This document shows, one piece after another, positions 1 through 7,157 of a stretch of DNA of 7,405 nucleotides. The stretch's first letter is position 1, and each line of letters opens with the position of its first letter. A program made the position numbers and the translations under genes. The stretch is from Bacteroidales bacterium (GTDB taxonomy: Bacteria > Bacteroidota > Bacteroidia > Bacteroidales > F082). Below the pieces are notes generated by a model. It had not been told where the DNA came from, ran no database searches, and saw only the letters and a list, made by a program, of their open reading frames with translations. The stretch lies in NCBI GenBank assembly GCA_900771045.1, contig CAAGMM010000162.1, positions 1 to 7,405 of the forward strand. The letters run 5' to 3'.

Positions 1-846
1 CCCAATGCGAGCAAGGATTCTCACGGGCGTCTCCGTGTCGCGGCGGCCGTAGGCATAGCGGGCAATACGATGGAACGCGCAGCAGCACTCGTCGAAGCCG
101 GCGTTGACGCCATCGTCGTCGATACGGCGCACGGTCACTCGCTCAACGTGATGAAGGTGGCGAAAGAACTGCGCAGCCACTTCACGGGAATCGACATCGT
201 GATTGGCAACATAGCCACCGCGGAAGCCGCACGCGACCTCGCCAAACTCGACATCGACGCTATTAAGGTCGGCATCGGCCCCGGCTCCATCTGCACCACA
301 CGTATCGTAGCGGGCATCGGAGTACCGCAGCTCACAGCCGTATATAACGTCGCCAAAGCCCTCGAAGGCACCGGCATACCCGTCATCGCCGACGGCGGGA
401 TACGTTACACCGGCGACATCGTCAAGGCAATAGCGGCCGGAGCGTCTTCGATTATGGCCGGCTCACTCTTCGCGGGAGTGAACGAGTCACCAGGCGACAC
501 CGTAATCTTCGAAGGGAGGAAATTCAAGACGTACAGAGGCATGGGCTCGCTCGAAGCTATGCAGAACGGCTCTAAAGACCGGTATTTCCAAGACATGGAA
601 GACGATATCAAGAAACTCGTCCCGGAAGGCATAGTCGGACGCGTCCCCTACAAGGGAAGCCTCTCCGAAGTCGTTTACCAACTCGTGGGCGGACTGCGCG
701 CCGGTATGGGCTACACCGGCTCCAAAACCATTAACGACCTCAAAAAGGCCCGTTTCATCAAAATCACCTCATCGGGAATGCGCGAAAGCCATCCGCACGA
801 CATCACCATAACACACGAAGCCCCTAACTACAGCACTATGGCATAA
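1..846 (+). CDS. guaB: IMP dehydrogenase, C-terminal part (5' end outside window)
   Basis: IMP dehydrogenase oxidises IMP to XMP with NAD+, the committed step of GTP synthesis in the cytoplasm. The reading frame is open from base 1, so the gene starts before the window. The 281 visible residues are a little over half of a typical protein of about 490 residues, and the N-terminal barrel and probably the CBS pair are missing. Visible landmarks, numbered in the fragment, are the NAD-site DTAHGHS (41-47), the catalytic loop GPGSICTTR with the nucleophilic Cys at residue 98 (codon 292-294), the IMP phosphate-site ADGGIR (130-135), YRGMGS (178-183), and the mobile flap with RYFQ and GRVPYKG. The flap separates it from GMP reductase. 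It ends at TAA 844-846, and the palindromic element begins at the next base. The key catalytic motifs in the visible part are intact, so the call is very secure. Confidence 0.97.
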   Translation, partial: PNASKDSHGRLRVAAAVGIAGNTMERAAALVEAGVDAIVVDTAHGHSLNVMKVAKELRSHFTGIDIVIGNIATAEAARDLAKLDIDAIKVGIGPGSICTTRIVAGIGVPQLTAVYNVAKALEGTGIPVIADGGIRYTGDIVKAIAAGASSIMAGSLFAGVNESPGDTVIFEGRKFKTYRGMGSLEAMQNGSKDRYFQDMEDDIKKLVPEGIVGRVPYKGSLSEVVYQLVGGLRAGMGYTGSKTINDLKKARFIKITSSGMRESHPHDITITHEAPNYSTMA

Positions 847-863
847 GGTGGATTCTATAAATT
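847..863 (+). repeat. Left terminal inverted repeat of the palindromic element
   Basis: GGTGGATTCTATAAATT matches the reverse complement of 1027-1043 at 16 of 17 positions; the sixth base is A here and G in the other arm. It begins directly after the guaB stop codon, and the match ends sharply at 863. Confidence 0.8.
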
Positions 864-951
864 CAACGAATTAACACAAAATAATATGATAAATTTAAAA
901 TTTCTTTTCCGTGATTTTAGCCGCTTTTCGGCATCTTGCTGCTTATCAATC

Positions 952-975
952 GGTTGCATAGCCCACTATGCGCCC
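952..975. other. Central hairpin of the palindromic element
   Basis: GCATAG (956-961) pairs perfectly with CTATGC (966-971) around a CCCA loop. The stem continues outward through a wobble and one mismatch to two further G-C pairs, GG at 952-953 with CC at 974-975. It is not followed by a T-run, so it is not a convincing terminator for guaB. In either strand it would form a compact cruciform or RNA stem at the core of the 847-1043 element. Confidence 0.7.
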
Positions 976-1026
976 TCTTTCTGCGCATCAATCTGCTCAA
1001 AAATCAACTCAAAATCACTGGAAATT

Positions 1027-1043
1027 AATTTATAGAACCCACC
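1027..1043 (-). repeat. Right terminal inverted repeat of the palindromic element
   Basis: AATTTATAGAACCCACC is the inverted partner of 847-863, with one mismatch in 17. ATAA at 1044-1047 follows it and repeats the ATAA at 843-846. The arm ends 27 bp before the start codon at 1071, so the element lies within the likely promoter or leader region of the isomerase operon. Confidence 0.8.
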
Positions 1044-1070
1044 ATAATTTTTTAACAAATATAGACAAAA

Positions 1071-3083
1071 ATGGAAAAAAAACTTGTAAAATTCGTATTG
1101 CTCGCGATTATGGCATCGGCAACCGTAACGGTGTCGGCACAATCATTCGCAAAAAAAACGCTGATGAAGTTCGGCGATAAGGAAGTCACCGCCAAAGAGT
1201 TTATGGAGGTTTATGAGAAAAACAACCTCAAAGGTGACGTGGCCGAAGTGAAAAGTATAGACGAATATATCGACATCTTCACGGATTTTAAACTCAAAGT
1301 CCTTGAAGCTGAAGCACTTGGATTGGACACCGCCTCAAAATTCCTAAGCGAGATAGATGAATACCGCGACCAACTCGCAAAGCCTTATCTGACATCTGAC
1401 GGCGCGTCTGACGAATTGGTCAAAGAGGCTTTCGAGAGGATGCAGTACGACATCAACGCGGCACACATCCTCATCAAATGCGGCCAATTCGACGCTCCGG
1501 CCGACACTCTGCGCGCCTATAAGAAGGCATTGGAACTGCGCGACCGCATCGTCAAAGGCGGAGAAGACTTTAACGCCGTCGCCTTCGAGAGTTCTGAAGA
1601 CCCTTCCGCACGCGATATGGAAGCCATACCCGGACATCGCCCGTTTGTACCAGGGAACAAAGGCGAACTCGGTTATTTCACTGCGTTTGATATGGTTTAT
1701 CCATTTGAGACAGCCGCCTATAACACGCCTGTCGGCGAAGTGTCAATGCCGATACGCACGGATTTCGGCTACCATCTCGTCAAAGTCAACAGCAAGACAC
1801 CGGCCTGCGGCATAATAAACGTCGCGCATATCTTCCTGCAAATCAATGACAAAGACATCGAACACAGCGACTCAATCGTCAAGATGAAGGCCGACAACAT
1901 AAGAAAGGAACTCACAGACGACAATTGGGCAATAATGGTCTCAAAATACAGCGACGACAAAGGCACCGTCCAAAACGACGGGCGACTCAGCCCAATCAGG
2001 GTCGGGAGCATAGTCCCGCAGTTTATCGACGTCGTGAAAAGCCTCGAAAAAGGGCAGATTTCGGAGCCGGTCAAGACGATTTACGGCTATCATATCATAA
2101 AACTCTTAGGTAACGTGCCGCCGACGGATTTTGAGACACTGAAGCCTAAAATCCAAGAGCGCGTCAAACACGACATGCGTTCGGCAGCATCAGAACAGGC
2201 CGTCATCAGCAGGATAATGAAGGAAGACGGCTTCAAAGAGAAGACAAAAAACAAAGACGAATTCATCGCCACTATCGACAGCACCATCCTGCAAGGCAAA
2301 TATCGTCTCCCGGAAGGCGCCGACGGCACCAAAGTGCTTTTCAGCATATTCAGAAACAAATATACCGTCAGCGATTTCGCCGCCTATATTGATGAAAATC
2401 AGAGACCGTATCCGTTTAAGACGACGACTTCGTACGCCTACGAACTCTATAACGATTTCGTGAACAAGTCAGTCAAAGAATATGAACACGGCATCCTCGA
2501 AAACAAATACGACGACTTCCGCATAGTGATGAGGGAATATCACGACGGCATTCTTCTGTTTGACTTCATGGAGAAGGAAGTTTGGAAAAAGGCTTCAAAC
2601 GACACTCTCGCGCTGCAAAAATATTACGACGAACACAAGTCGAAATATATGTGGGGCGACAGGGTGAAAGCTATGATAGGCACCGTCACCCGCGAAGAGA
2701 GCCTTCCGCGTATGCGCGAGCTGATTTCTTCGGGTTTGTCCGTCGATTCCGTACGGAGCATCATCAAGACCGATTCGATACGCTTTGTGAGCGTGAAAGA
2801 GCGCTTCTACCAAAAAGGCGACAACCTCTTCGTTGACGAGACTCCGTGGACTCTCGGCGCTATGAAGGAATGCGTCTCCGATAAAGACAAAGCGACTCGT
2901 GTAGTACGCATAACCGATGTGCGTCAACCGGAACCGAAATCGTTCAAAGAAGCGAAAGGACTCGTAACGTCTGATTATCAACTCATTCTTGAAAAAGAAC
3001 TCCTGAAGGAACTTCGTAAAAAATATCCTGTGACAATCGACGAGAAAATTTTCGCCAAAGTGAAAAAATATTATGCTAAATAG
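1071..3083 (+). CDS. Exported multi-domain parvulin peptidyl-prolyl isomerase (PpiC/SurA type)
   Basis: This is a periplasmic chaperone/isomerase of 670 residues, expected to help outer-membrane and secreted proteins fold. A Sec signal peptide is visible: KK near the start, a hydrophobic core, and VSA followed by Q, giving cleavage after about residue 23. Residues 30-110 form a helical SurA-like N-terminal region. Parvulin domain 1 spans about 127-240 (AHILI at 131-135, GELGYF at 198-203, FGYHLVKV at 232-239). Parvulin domain 2 spans about 249-346 (AHIF at 252-255, GRLSPI at 304-309, YGYHIIKLL at 338-346). Residues 515-655 begin like a further isomerase segment but lack the parvulin landmarks. 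The ATG at 1071 was chosen because it directly precedes the signal peptide and follows an A-rich leader with no Shine-Dalgarno sequence, as is usual in Bacteroidota. It heads the operon continuing at 3111. The family call is secure; the exact clients are unknown. Confidence 0.93.
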   Translation: MEKKLVKFVLLAIMASATVTVSAQSFAKKTLMKFGDKEVTAKEFMEVYEKNNLKGDVAEVKSIDEYIDIFTDFKLKVLEAEALGLDTASKFLSEIDEYRDQLAKPYLTSDGASDELVKEAFERMQYDINAAHILIKCGQFDAPADTLRAYKKALELRDRIVKGGEDFNAVAFESSEDPSARDMEAIPGHRPFVPGNKGELGYFTAFDMVYPFETAAYNTPVGEVSMPIRTDFGYHLVKVNSKTPACGIINVAHIFLQINDKDIEHSDSIVKMKADNIRKELTDDNWAIMVSKYSDDKGTVQNDGRLSPIRVGSIVPQFIDVVKSLEKGQISEPVKTIYGYHIIKLLGNVPPTDFETLKPKIQERVKHDMRSAASEQAVISRIMKEDGFKEKTKNKDEFIATIDSTILQGKYRLPEGADGTKVLFSIFRNKYTVSDFAAYIDENQRPYPFKTTTSYAYELYNDFVNKSVKEYEHGILENKYDDFRIVMREYHDGILLFDFMEKEVWKKASNDTLALQKYYDEHKSKYMWGDRVKAMIGTVTREESLPRMRELISSGLSVDSVRSIIKTDSIRFVSVKERFYQKGDNLFVDETPWTLGAMKECVSDKDKATRVVRITDVRQPEPKSFKEAKGLVTSDYQLILEKELLKELRKKYPVTIDEKIFAKVKKYYAK

Positions 3084-3110
3084 AGCGTTATATTTTCACA
3101 AATATCTTGT

Positions 3111-4451
3111 ATGAGAAAACTGACTTTAATATTTTTCATGCTTTTTGCCGTCTGCCGGTGCTTCGCCCAAGAGTCGCAGATGATAGACCGGGTCGTGGCC
3201 GTCGTCGGGAAAAACATCATTCTTCAGTCTGATATTGAAGGACAATATATTCAATACCGGCTGCAAGGCGGAGTGAAGGGTGATGCCGAGAGCATCCGCT
3301 GCGACATCCTCGAAGACCTTCTGTTTCAGAAACTTATGCTTAACGAGGCCGAACTTGACAGTATAACCGTCTCCGATGAACAAATCGAGAGCGAGGTTGA
3401 AGGCACGTTGAGATATTACACGGCCCAACTCGGCTCGCAGGAAAAAGTGGAAACGTATTTTAACAAGAAAATCAATGACATAAAGGAGGATCTGCGCCGC
3501 ATCAAAAAAGATCAGCTTCTCGTTGAACGCGTGCAATACGGAATGTTGAACGGCATAACCGTCACTCCGAGGGAGGTGCGTAAGGTTTATGACGAGATTC
3601 CTTACGACAGCATCCCGCTCGTCAACGCGCAGTACGAAGTCGCTCATCTTGTGAAAAAACCGCCTGTCACGATGGATGAGAAACTCGTCGTGAAGGAGAG
3701 GCTTTATCAGCTGCGCAAACGCATTCTCGAAGGCGACCGCTTCTCCACAATCGCCCTGATGTATTCCGAAGACCCCGGAAGTGCGAAAAGAGGCGGCGAA
3801 CTCGGCTTCCACGGCCGCGGCGAACTCGACCCCAACTTTGAGGCTGCCGCATTCAACCTGCGCGAAGGCGAGATTTCAGAAGTCATCGAATCGGAATACG
3901 GCTACCATATCATCCAAATGATTGAGAGGAGGGGCGACTACGTCAACGTGCGCCATATCCTCCTGACCGTGAAAGTCTCACCGGAAGCCCTTCAGAAAGC
4001 CTACGACGAACTCGACTCGATAGCGAATATCATCAGAAACGGCGAGATGACTTTCGAAGAGGCCGTCAAGAAATTCAGCGATGAGGACGATAAAGTCAAC
4101 GGCGGCGTTCTCGTCAACGCAAATTCGGGAAGCACGCTGTTTAACGCCGAAGACCTTCCGCAGTCGGTGTCGGCATACGTGATGCGCCTTTCGGAAGGAC
4201 AGATGACTACGCCAGTGCCGATGAAGACTTCCAAAGACAAGGACGCTTTCCGTCTTCTTTATCTCAGGAAAAAGACGACTCCGCACAAGGCCAGCCTGAA
4301 AGATGACTACAACCTGATTCAGAACTGGGCCTTGCAGCAGAAACGCAGGGATTTGATGGACAAATGGATCGAGACAAAAGCAAAAAGGGCGTATATAAAG
4401 ATAAATGACGATTTCAAGAACTGCGAATTAAAATATAATTGGGGTATTTGA
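3111..4451 (+). CDS. surA: SurA-like periplasmic peptidyl-prolyl isomerase/chaperone
   Basis: SurA escorts unfolded outer-membrane proteins through the periplasm to the BAM machinery. The 446-residue length is close to E. coli SurA (428). A signal peptide covers residues 1-19 (hydrophobic core, RCFA then Q). The mature N-terminus has the typical SurA opening IDRVVAVVGKNIILQSDIE (25-43), followed by a helical chaperone region to about 170. Parvulin domain 1 (about 174-272) is canonical, with AHL at 178-180, GGELGF at 228-233 and YGYHIIQM at 263-270. Parvulin domain 2 (about 277-387) has RHILL at 281-285 and GGVLV at 331-335 but lacks the closing GYH signature. A C-terminal helical tail follows. 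It lies 27 bp after the preceding isomerase and 1 bp before the MoxR gene, so all three are probably cotranscribed. The symbol rests on architecture, since Bacteroidota often carry several SurA-like paralogues. Confidence 0.9.
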   Translation: MRKLTLIFFMLFAVCRCFAQESQMIDRVVAVVGKNIILQSDIEGQYIQYRLQGGVKGDAESIRCDILEDLLFQKLMLNEAELDSITVSDEQIESEVEGTLRYYTAQLGSQEKVETYFNKKINDIKEDLRRIKKDQLLVERVQYGMLNGITVTPREVRKVYDEIPYDSIPLVNAQYEVAHLVKKPPVTMDEKLVVKERLYQLRKRILEGDRFSTIALMYSEDPGSAKRGGELGFHGRGELDPNFEAAAFNLREGEISEVIESEYGYHIIQMIERRGDYVNVRHILLTVKVSPEALQKAYDELDSIANIIRNGEMTFEEAVKKFSDEDDKVNGGVLVNANSGSTLFNAEDLPQSVSAYVMRLSEGQMTTPVPMKTSKDKDAFRLLYLRKKTTPHKASLKDDYNLIQNWALQQKRRDLMDKWIETKAKRAYIKINDDFKNCELKYNWGI

Positions 4452-4452
4452 T

Positions 4453-5415
4453 ATGTTCCAATCTGACGTTGAGGGTGCGAAAGCCCTGAAAGAATATTAT
4501 GAGCGTCTCCGTAACGAGATTTCCAAGACGGTTGTCGGCCAAGACGAAGTGATACATAACGCCATCGTAGCCGTCTTCTGCCAAGGACATGTGCTGCTCG
4601 TCGGCGTTCCCGGACTTGCTAAAACGCTGCTTGTCAATACAATAGGAAAAACTCTCGGGCTGTCGTTCAGCAGGATACAGTTCACTCCCGACCTGATGCC
4701 TTCCGACATCATCGGCACCGAGATTCTTGACGAGCACCGGCAGTTTAAGTTCGTAAAAGGCCCAGTCTTCGCCAACGTCATCCTCGCCGATGAGATTAAC
4801 AGGACACCGCCTAAGACGCAGGCCGCGCTGTTGGAGGCCATGCAGGAACGCCGCGTCACGGTTTCCGGCACGACTTACGTCCTTGATGAACCATTCTTCG
4901 TCCTCGCCACACAAAACCCTATCGAACAGGAAGGCACTTATCCGCTTCCGGAAGCGCAGTTGGACAGGTTTATGTTCAATCTTCGGCTCGATTATCCGTC
5001 TTTTGAAGAAGAACTCGCCGTCGTGAAAGGTACGACTTGCGGTGTCAGTGCGGCAGTCGATGCAGTGATGACATCCGAGGAAATACTTTATTTTCAACAG
5101 CTTGTGCGTCGCGTCCCTGTACCGGATAACGTGTATTCATACGCCGTGAAGCTGGTATCGAAGACGCGTCCGACTGTTGCGGCGGCTGACGAATGGAGCC
5201 GGAAATATCTAAGTTGGGGAGCCGGGCCGCGTGCGTCACAGTATCTCATCCTCGGCGCTAAGGCCAACGCCCTTCTCAGCGGCAAACTGTCGCCCGACAT
5301 CGAAGACGTGCGCCGCGTCGCCGTCCCGGTACTGCGCCACCGCATCATTCGCAACTATACCGCCGAAGCCGACGGCGTTACCGTTGACGACATCATACGG
5401 CACCTTATCGGTTAA
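4453..5415 (+). CDS. MoxR-family AAA+ ATPase
   Basis: MoxR ATPases are cytoplasmic AAA+ machines thought to act as chaperones that remodel or activate partner proteins, often ones with VWA domains. The 320-residue length is typical. In order: Walker A GVPGLAKT (51-58), the MoxR-specific IQFTPDLMPSDIIG (75-88), Walker B VILADEIN (109-116), the LLEAMQE motif (126-132), sensor 1 LATQNP (151-156), arginine finger region EAQLDRF (167-173), and sensor 2 GPRAS (258-262). All catalytic residues are present. The start ATG follows the surA stop with one base between (TGA T ATG), which suggests translational coupling. The DUF58, VWA or Bat-type genes that usually sit beside MoxR genes are not downstream, because a convergent gene begins there. 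The stop TAA (5413-5415) overlaps the stop of the minus-strand gene. The family is certain; the client is unknown. Confidence 0.95.
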   Translation: MFQSDVEGAKALKEYYERLRNEISKTVVGQDEVIHNAIVAVFCQGHVLLVGVPGLAKTLLVNTIGKTLGLSFSRIQFTPDLMPSDIIGTEILDEHRQFKFVKGPVFANVILADEINRTPPKTQAALLEAMQERRVTVSGTTYVLDEPFFVLATQNPIEQEGTYPLPEAQLDRFMFNLRLDYPSFEEELAVVKGTTCGVSAAVDAVMTSEEILYFQQLVRRVPVPDNVYSYAVKLVSKTRPTVAAADEWSRKYLSWGAGPRASQYLILGAKANALLSGKLSPDIEDVRRVAVPVLRHRIIRNYTAEADGVTVDDIIRHLIG

Positions 5416-7157
5416 AAACCCATCGCACGGCGACGCGAGTTGTCAAAATGTTCTTCATCGCAAAACCTTTCGACAGCGTTTCTGTCCGGCTTTTCGTCGT
5501 TGATGATTTCATACGTTATGACCTTGCGCACCACGTTGTCTATCTCGCCGCCCGAAAAGTCGTATTTTTCAGCAAAAAAACGGCAGTCGTCATCAGAAAG
5601 CCATTCGAGTTTGTTTTTCCAAATCTTCTTTTTCACGGCGGCGGAGGGCTTGTCAAAACGCACCTTGAAGACGAAACGGCGTTCGAAGGCCGCGTCGAGG
5701 TTGCCCTGAAGGTTTGTCGTCGCGATAAGCACGCCGTCGAAATTCTCCATCTCCTCAAGAATGATGTTCTGAACGGCGTTCTCCGTCGCCGCCACATTTG
5801 ACGAATTGACGGCACTCCCCCGCTTCCCGAAAACCGCATCAGCCTCGTTAAACAGCAGTATCGGCTTTACCGGCGACTCGGCACACAACAGCCTATAATT
5901 GACGAAAATGTTCTTTATAATCTTCTCGCTGTCACCGTACCAACACGATTTCGTCTGACTTATATCGACATGACACACATCGCGGCCCGTCATTTTGGCA
6001 ATCTGCATAACGGTTTCCGTCTTGCCAGTTCCAGGTGCGCCGTAAAAGACGGCAGTGACACCTTTGGAAAGCCCGTTGGCCTCAAAACGCTCCTGGAGTC
6101 TGCCAAAATGGCAGTCACAAAGGCTCTTTTCGAGGATGTCGATGTTTTTCTTCAGTTCATCGGCATAAAACATCGGTTTTACCCTTATGCTGCCGCATGA
6201 AATAAGGTTCTTGTGCTGTCTGGCATCGGAGGCGAAGACGGCGTAATCATCTTCAAAAAGCAGATGTTTCCCCTTGTCTGTCAGGCTTATCGTCATTTCT
6301 GAAGAAAAATCCGCGCCCGTTTTCTCTATAAGTCCTTTTTTCTGAAGCACGTAAAAGCCTTCCTTGATGGACTTCAGCACCCTGAATCCCTCGACGCGGT
6401 CGGGGAAGACGCGCTTCGCCATATCGTTTGCCGAACAGTCACGCCCGTCTATAGCCGCAGCGCAGATGCCGTAAAACATCATTTTGTCATAAAACGACAT
6501 CTTCAGATTTTCGACGTTTTTCACGAAATCAAGGTGTTTGGAACGTTCGATGACATTTGTGACAGACTCGCAGAGGCGGCTGAAAGGCTTGTCATTATCA
6601 AACGATTCGTCAATCAGGTCGCCGATTTTTGAGCAAAAAGCGTATCTGTCAAGCTTCTTTGGCTGAGGCATTTGGAATGGTTTATTGCCAAACATCTGAT
6701 TTTCAACCTCTTCCGGAATAGAATATCTTTCTGAAAAAGAAGACGGCGAAGTTTGCAGAAAACCTTTTTCGGCAAGGACGTTCAGTTCGTTTCTCACTAA
6801 GACGAAGTCGATGCCGTCCATACCGATAAAACGCTTTATTTCATCATATTCGCCTCCGACGCCCGCATTCTCGACCTCGACTGCGTAAACGGCTACGATG
6901 ACGAGAGCCTGAAACCGCGTTACGCCGAAATAATCTGCCAATTTGTCAGTCTCTATGACAAACGCGGCTTTTTCCGCATCATTCTTCAATTTCGGAATCT
7001 GCACTACATTTTGCCATTCGTGCGAATTTTCCTGTTGATAATCAACGAGTAAAGAATCTTCAAACAATCCAAACAACTCGCATGAGGAGTTACGGAGTCT
7101 TTTCGCGACGGTTCTGAATGCACGCATGACATTCGTTTCAATTGGTTTTTCGTCCAT
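5412..7157 (-). CDS. Classical AAA ATPase with N-terminal winged-helix-like segments
   Basis: This 581-residue soluble protein has no signal peptide or membrane segment. The C-terminal AAA domain (about 365-555) has Walker A GAPGTGKT (373-380), a pore loop CWYGDSEK with aromatic W406/Y407, Walker B ILLFNEAD (433-440) with Asn where Asp is usual but the catalytic Glu kept, sensor 1 ATTN (479-482), and paired arginine fingers in FERRF (491-495). This resembles the SpoVK/FtsH/Cdc48 branch, so substrate threading or remodelling is a reasonable inference. Two stretches, about 76-135 and 221-292, each end in a helix followed by a wing-like strand (VLAEKGFLQ and VLQKKGLIEK) and look like winged-helix folds, suggesting DNA or protein recognition. 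The ATG at 7157 was chosen because it follows an A/T-rich leader; an in-frame ATG at 7190 would add 11 residues. A sigma-54 promoter lies upstream. The biological role is unknown. Confidence 0.88.
   Translation of the reverse strand: MDEKPIETNVMRAFRTVAKRLRNSSCELFGLFEDSLLVDYQQENSHEWQNVVQIPKLKNDAEKAAFVIETDKLADYFGVTRFQALVIVAVYAVEVENAGVGGEYDEIKRFIGMDGIDFVLVRNELNVLAEKGFLQTSPSSFSERYSIPEEVENQMFGNKPFQMPQPKKLDRYAFCSKIGDLIDESFDNDKPFSRLCESVTNVIERSKHLDFVKNVENLKMSFYDKMMFYGICAAAIDGRDCSANDMAKRVFPDRVEGFRVLKSIKEGFYVLQKKGLIEKTGADFSSEMTISLTDKGKHLLFEDDYAVFASDARQHKNLISCGSIRVKPMFYADELKKNIDILEKSLCDCHFGRLQERFEANGLSKGVTAVFYGAPGTGKTETVMQIAKMTGRDVCHVDISQTKSCWYGDSEKIIKNIFVNYRLLCAESPVKPILLFNEADAVFGKRGSAVNSSNVAATENAVQNIILEEMENFDGVLIATTNLQGNLDAAFERRFVFKVRFDKPSAAVKKKIWKNKLEWLSDDDCRFFAEKYDFSGGEIDNVVRKVITYEIINDEKPDRNAVERFCDEEHFDNSRRRAMGF

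Larger units (their letters stand above)
847..1043. mobile_element. MITE-like palindromic element between guaB and the isomerase operon
   Basis: The first 17 bases, GGTGGATTCTATAAATT (847-863), are the inverted complement of 1027-1043 with one mismatch. The same four bases, ATAA, lie just outside each end (843-846 and 1044-1047), as expected for a target-site duplication. An inner pair, GTGATTTT at 911-918 and AAAATCAC at 1011-1018, and a central hairpin at 952-975 extend the symmetry. The left arm carries about 45 extra A/T-rich bases (864-908). No plausible gene is inside. I infer a small non-autonomous transposable element or an intergenic REP-like repeat. The left ATAA includes the guaB stop codon, so the element abuts the gene without disrupting it. 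Copy number elsewhere cannot be seen from this window. A structured 5' region of the downstream operon is an alternative, but it would not explain the terminal repeats and flanking ATAA. Confidence 0.65.

Noticed and set aside
952..985. Central hairpin of the palindromic element as the guaB terminator
   Set aside because: The bases after the stem are TCTTTCTG, not a continuous T-run, and the hairpin is explained by the symmetry of the whole element.
1045..1052. TAATTTTT as a Bacteroidota -7 promoter box (TAnnTTTG) for the isomerase operon
   Set aside because: It lacks the final G and has no convincing TTG-type -33 element at the proper distance. It may be a promoter but cannot be supported.
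1149..1160. A-run near the start of the isomerase gene as a slippage or phase-variation site
   Set aside because: A run of eight A residues at Lys codons is common in A-rich 5' coding regions, and there is no alternative product or repeat structure to suggest switching.
3111..3180. Possible lipoprotein signal in the SurA leader (Cys residues at 15 and 17)
   Set aside because: The residues before each Cys (FAV and CR) do not fit a lipobox. FA followed by Q gives a normal signal peptidase I site.
3126..3812. Long open frame on the minus strand opposite surA
   Set aside because: It lies wholly within a well-supported gene with signal peptide and parvulin motifs, and its translation shows no recognisable domain. 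It is a by-product of codon bias.
4414..5097. Long open frame on the minus strand opposite the MoxR gene
   Set aside because: It lies almost wholly opposite the MoxR coding region, which has all AAA+ motifs, and the reverse translation resembles no known family.
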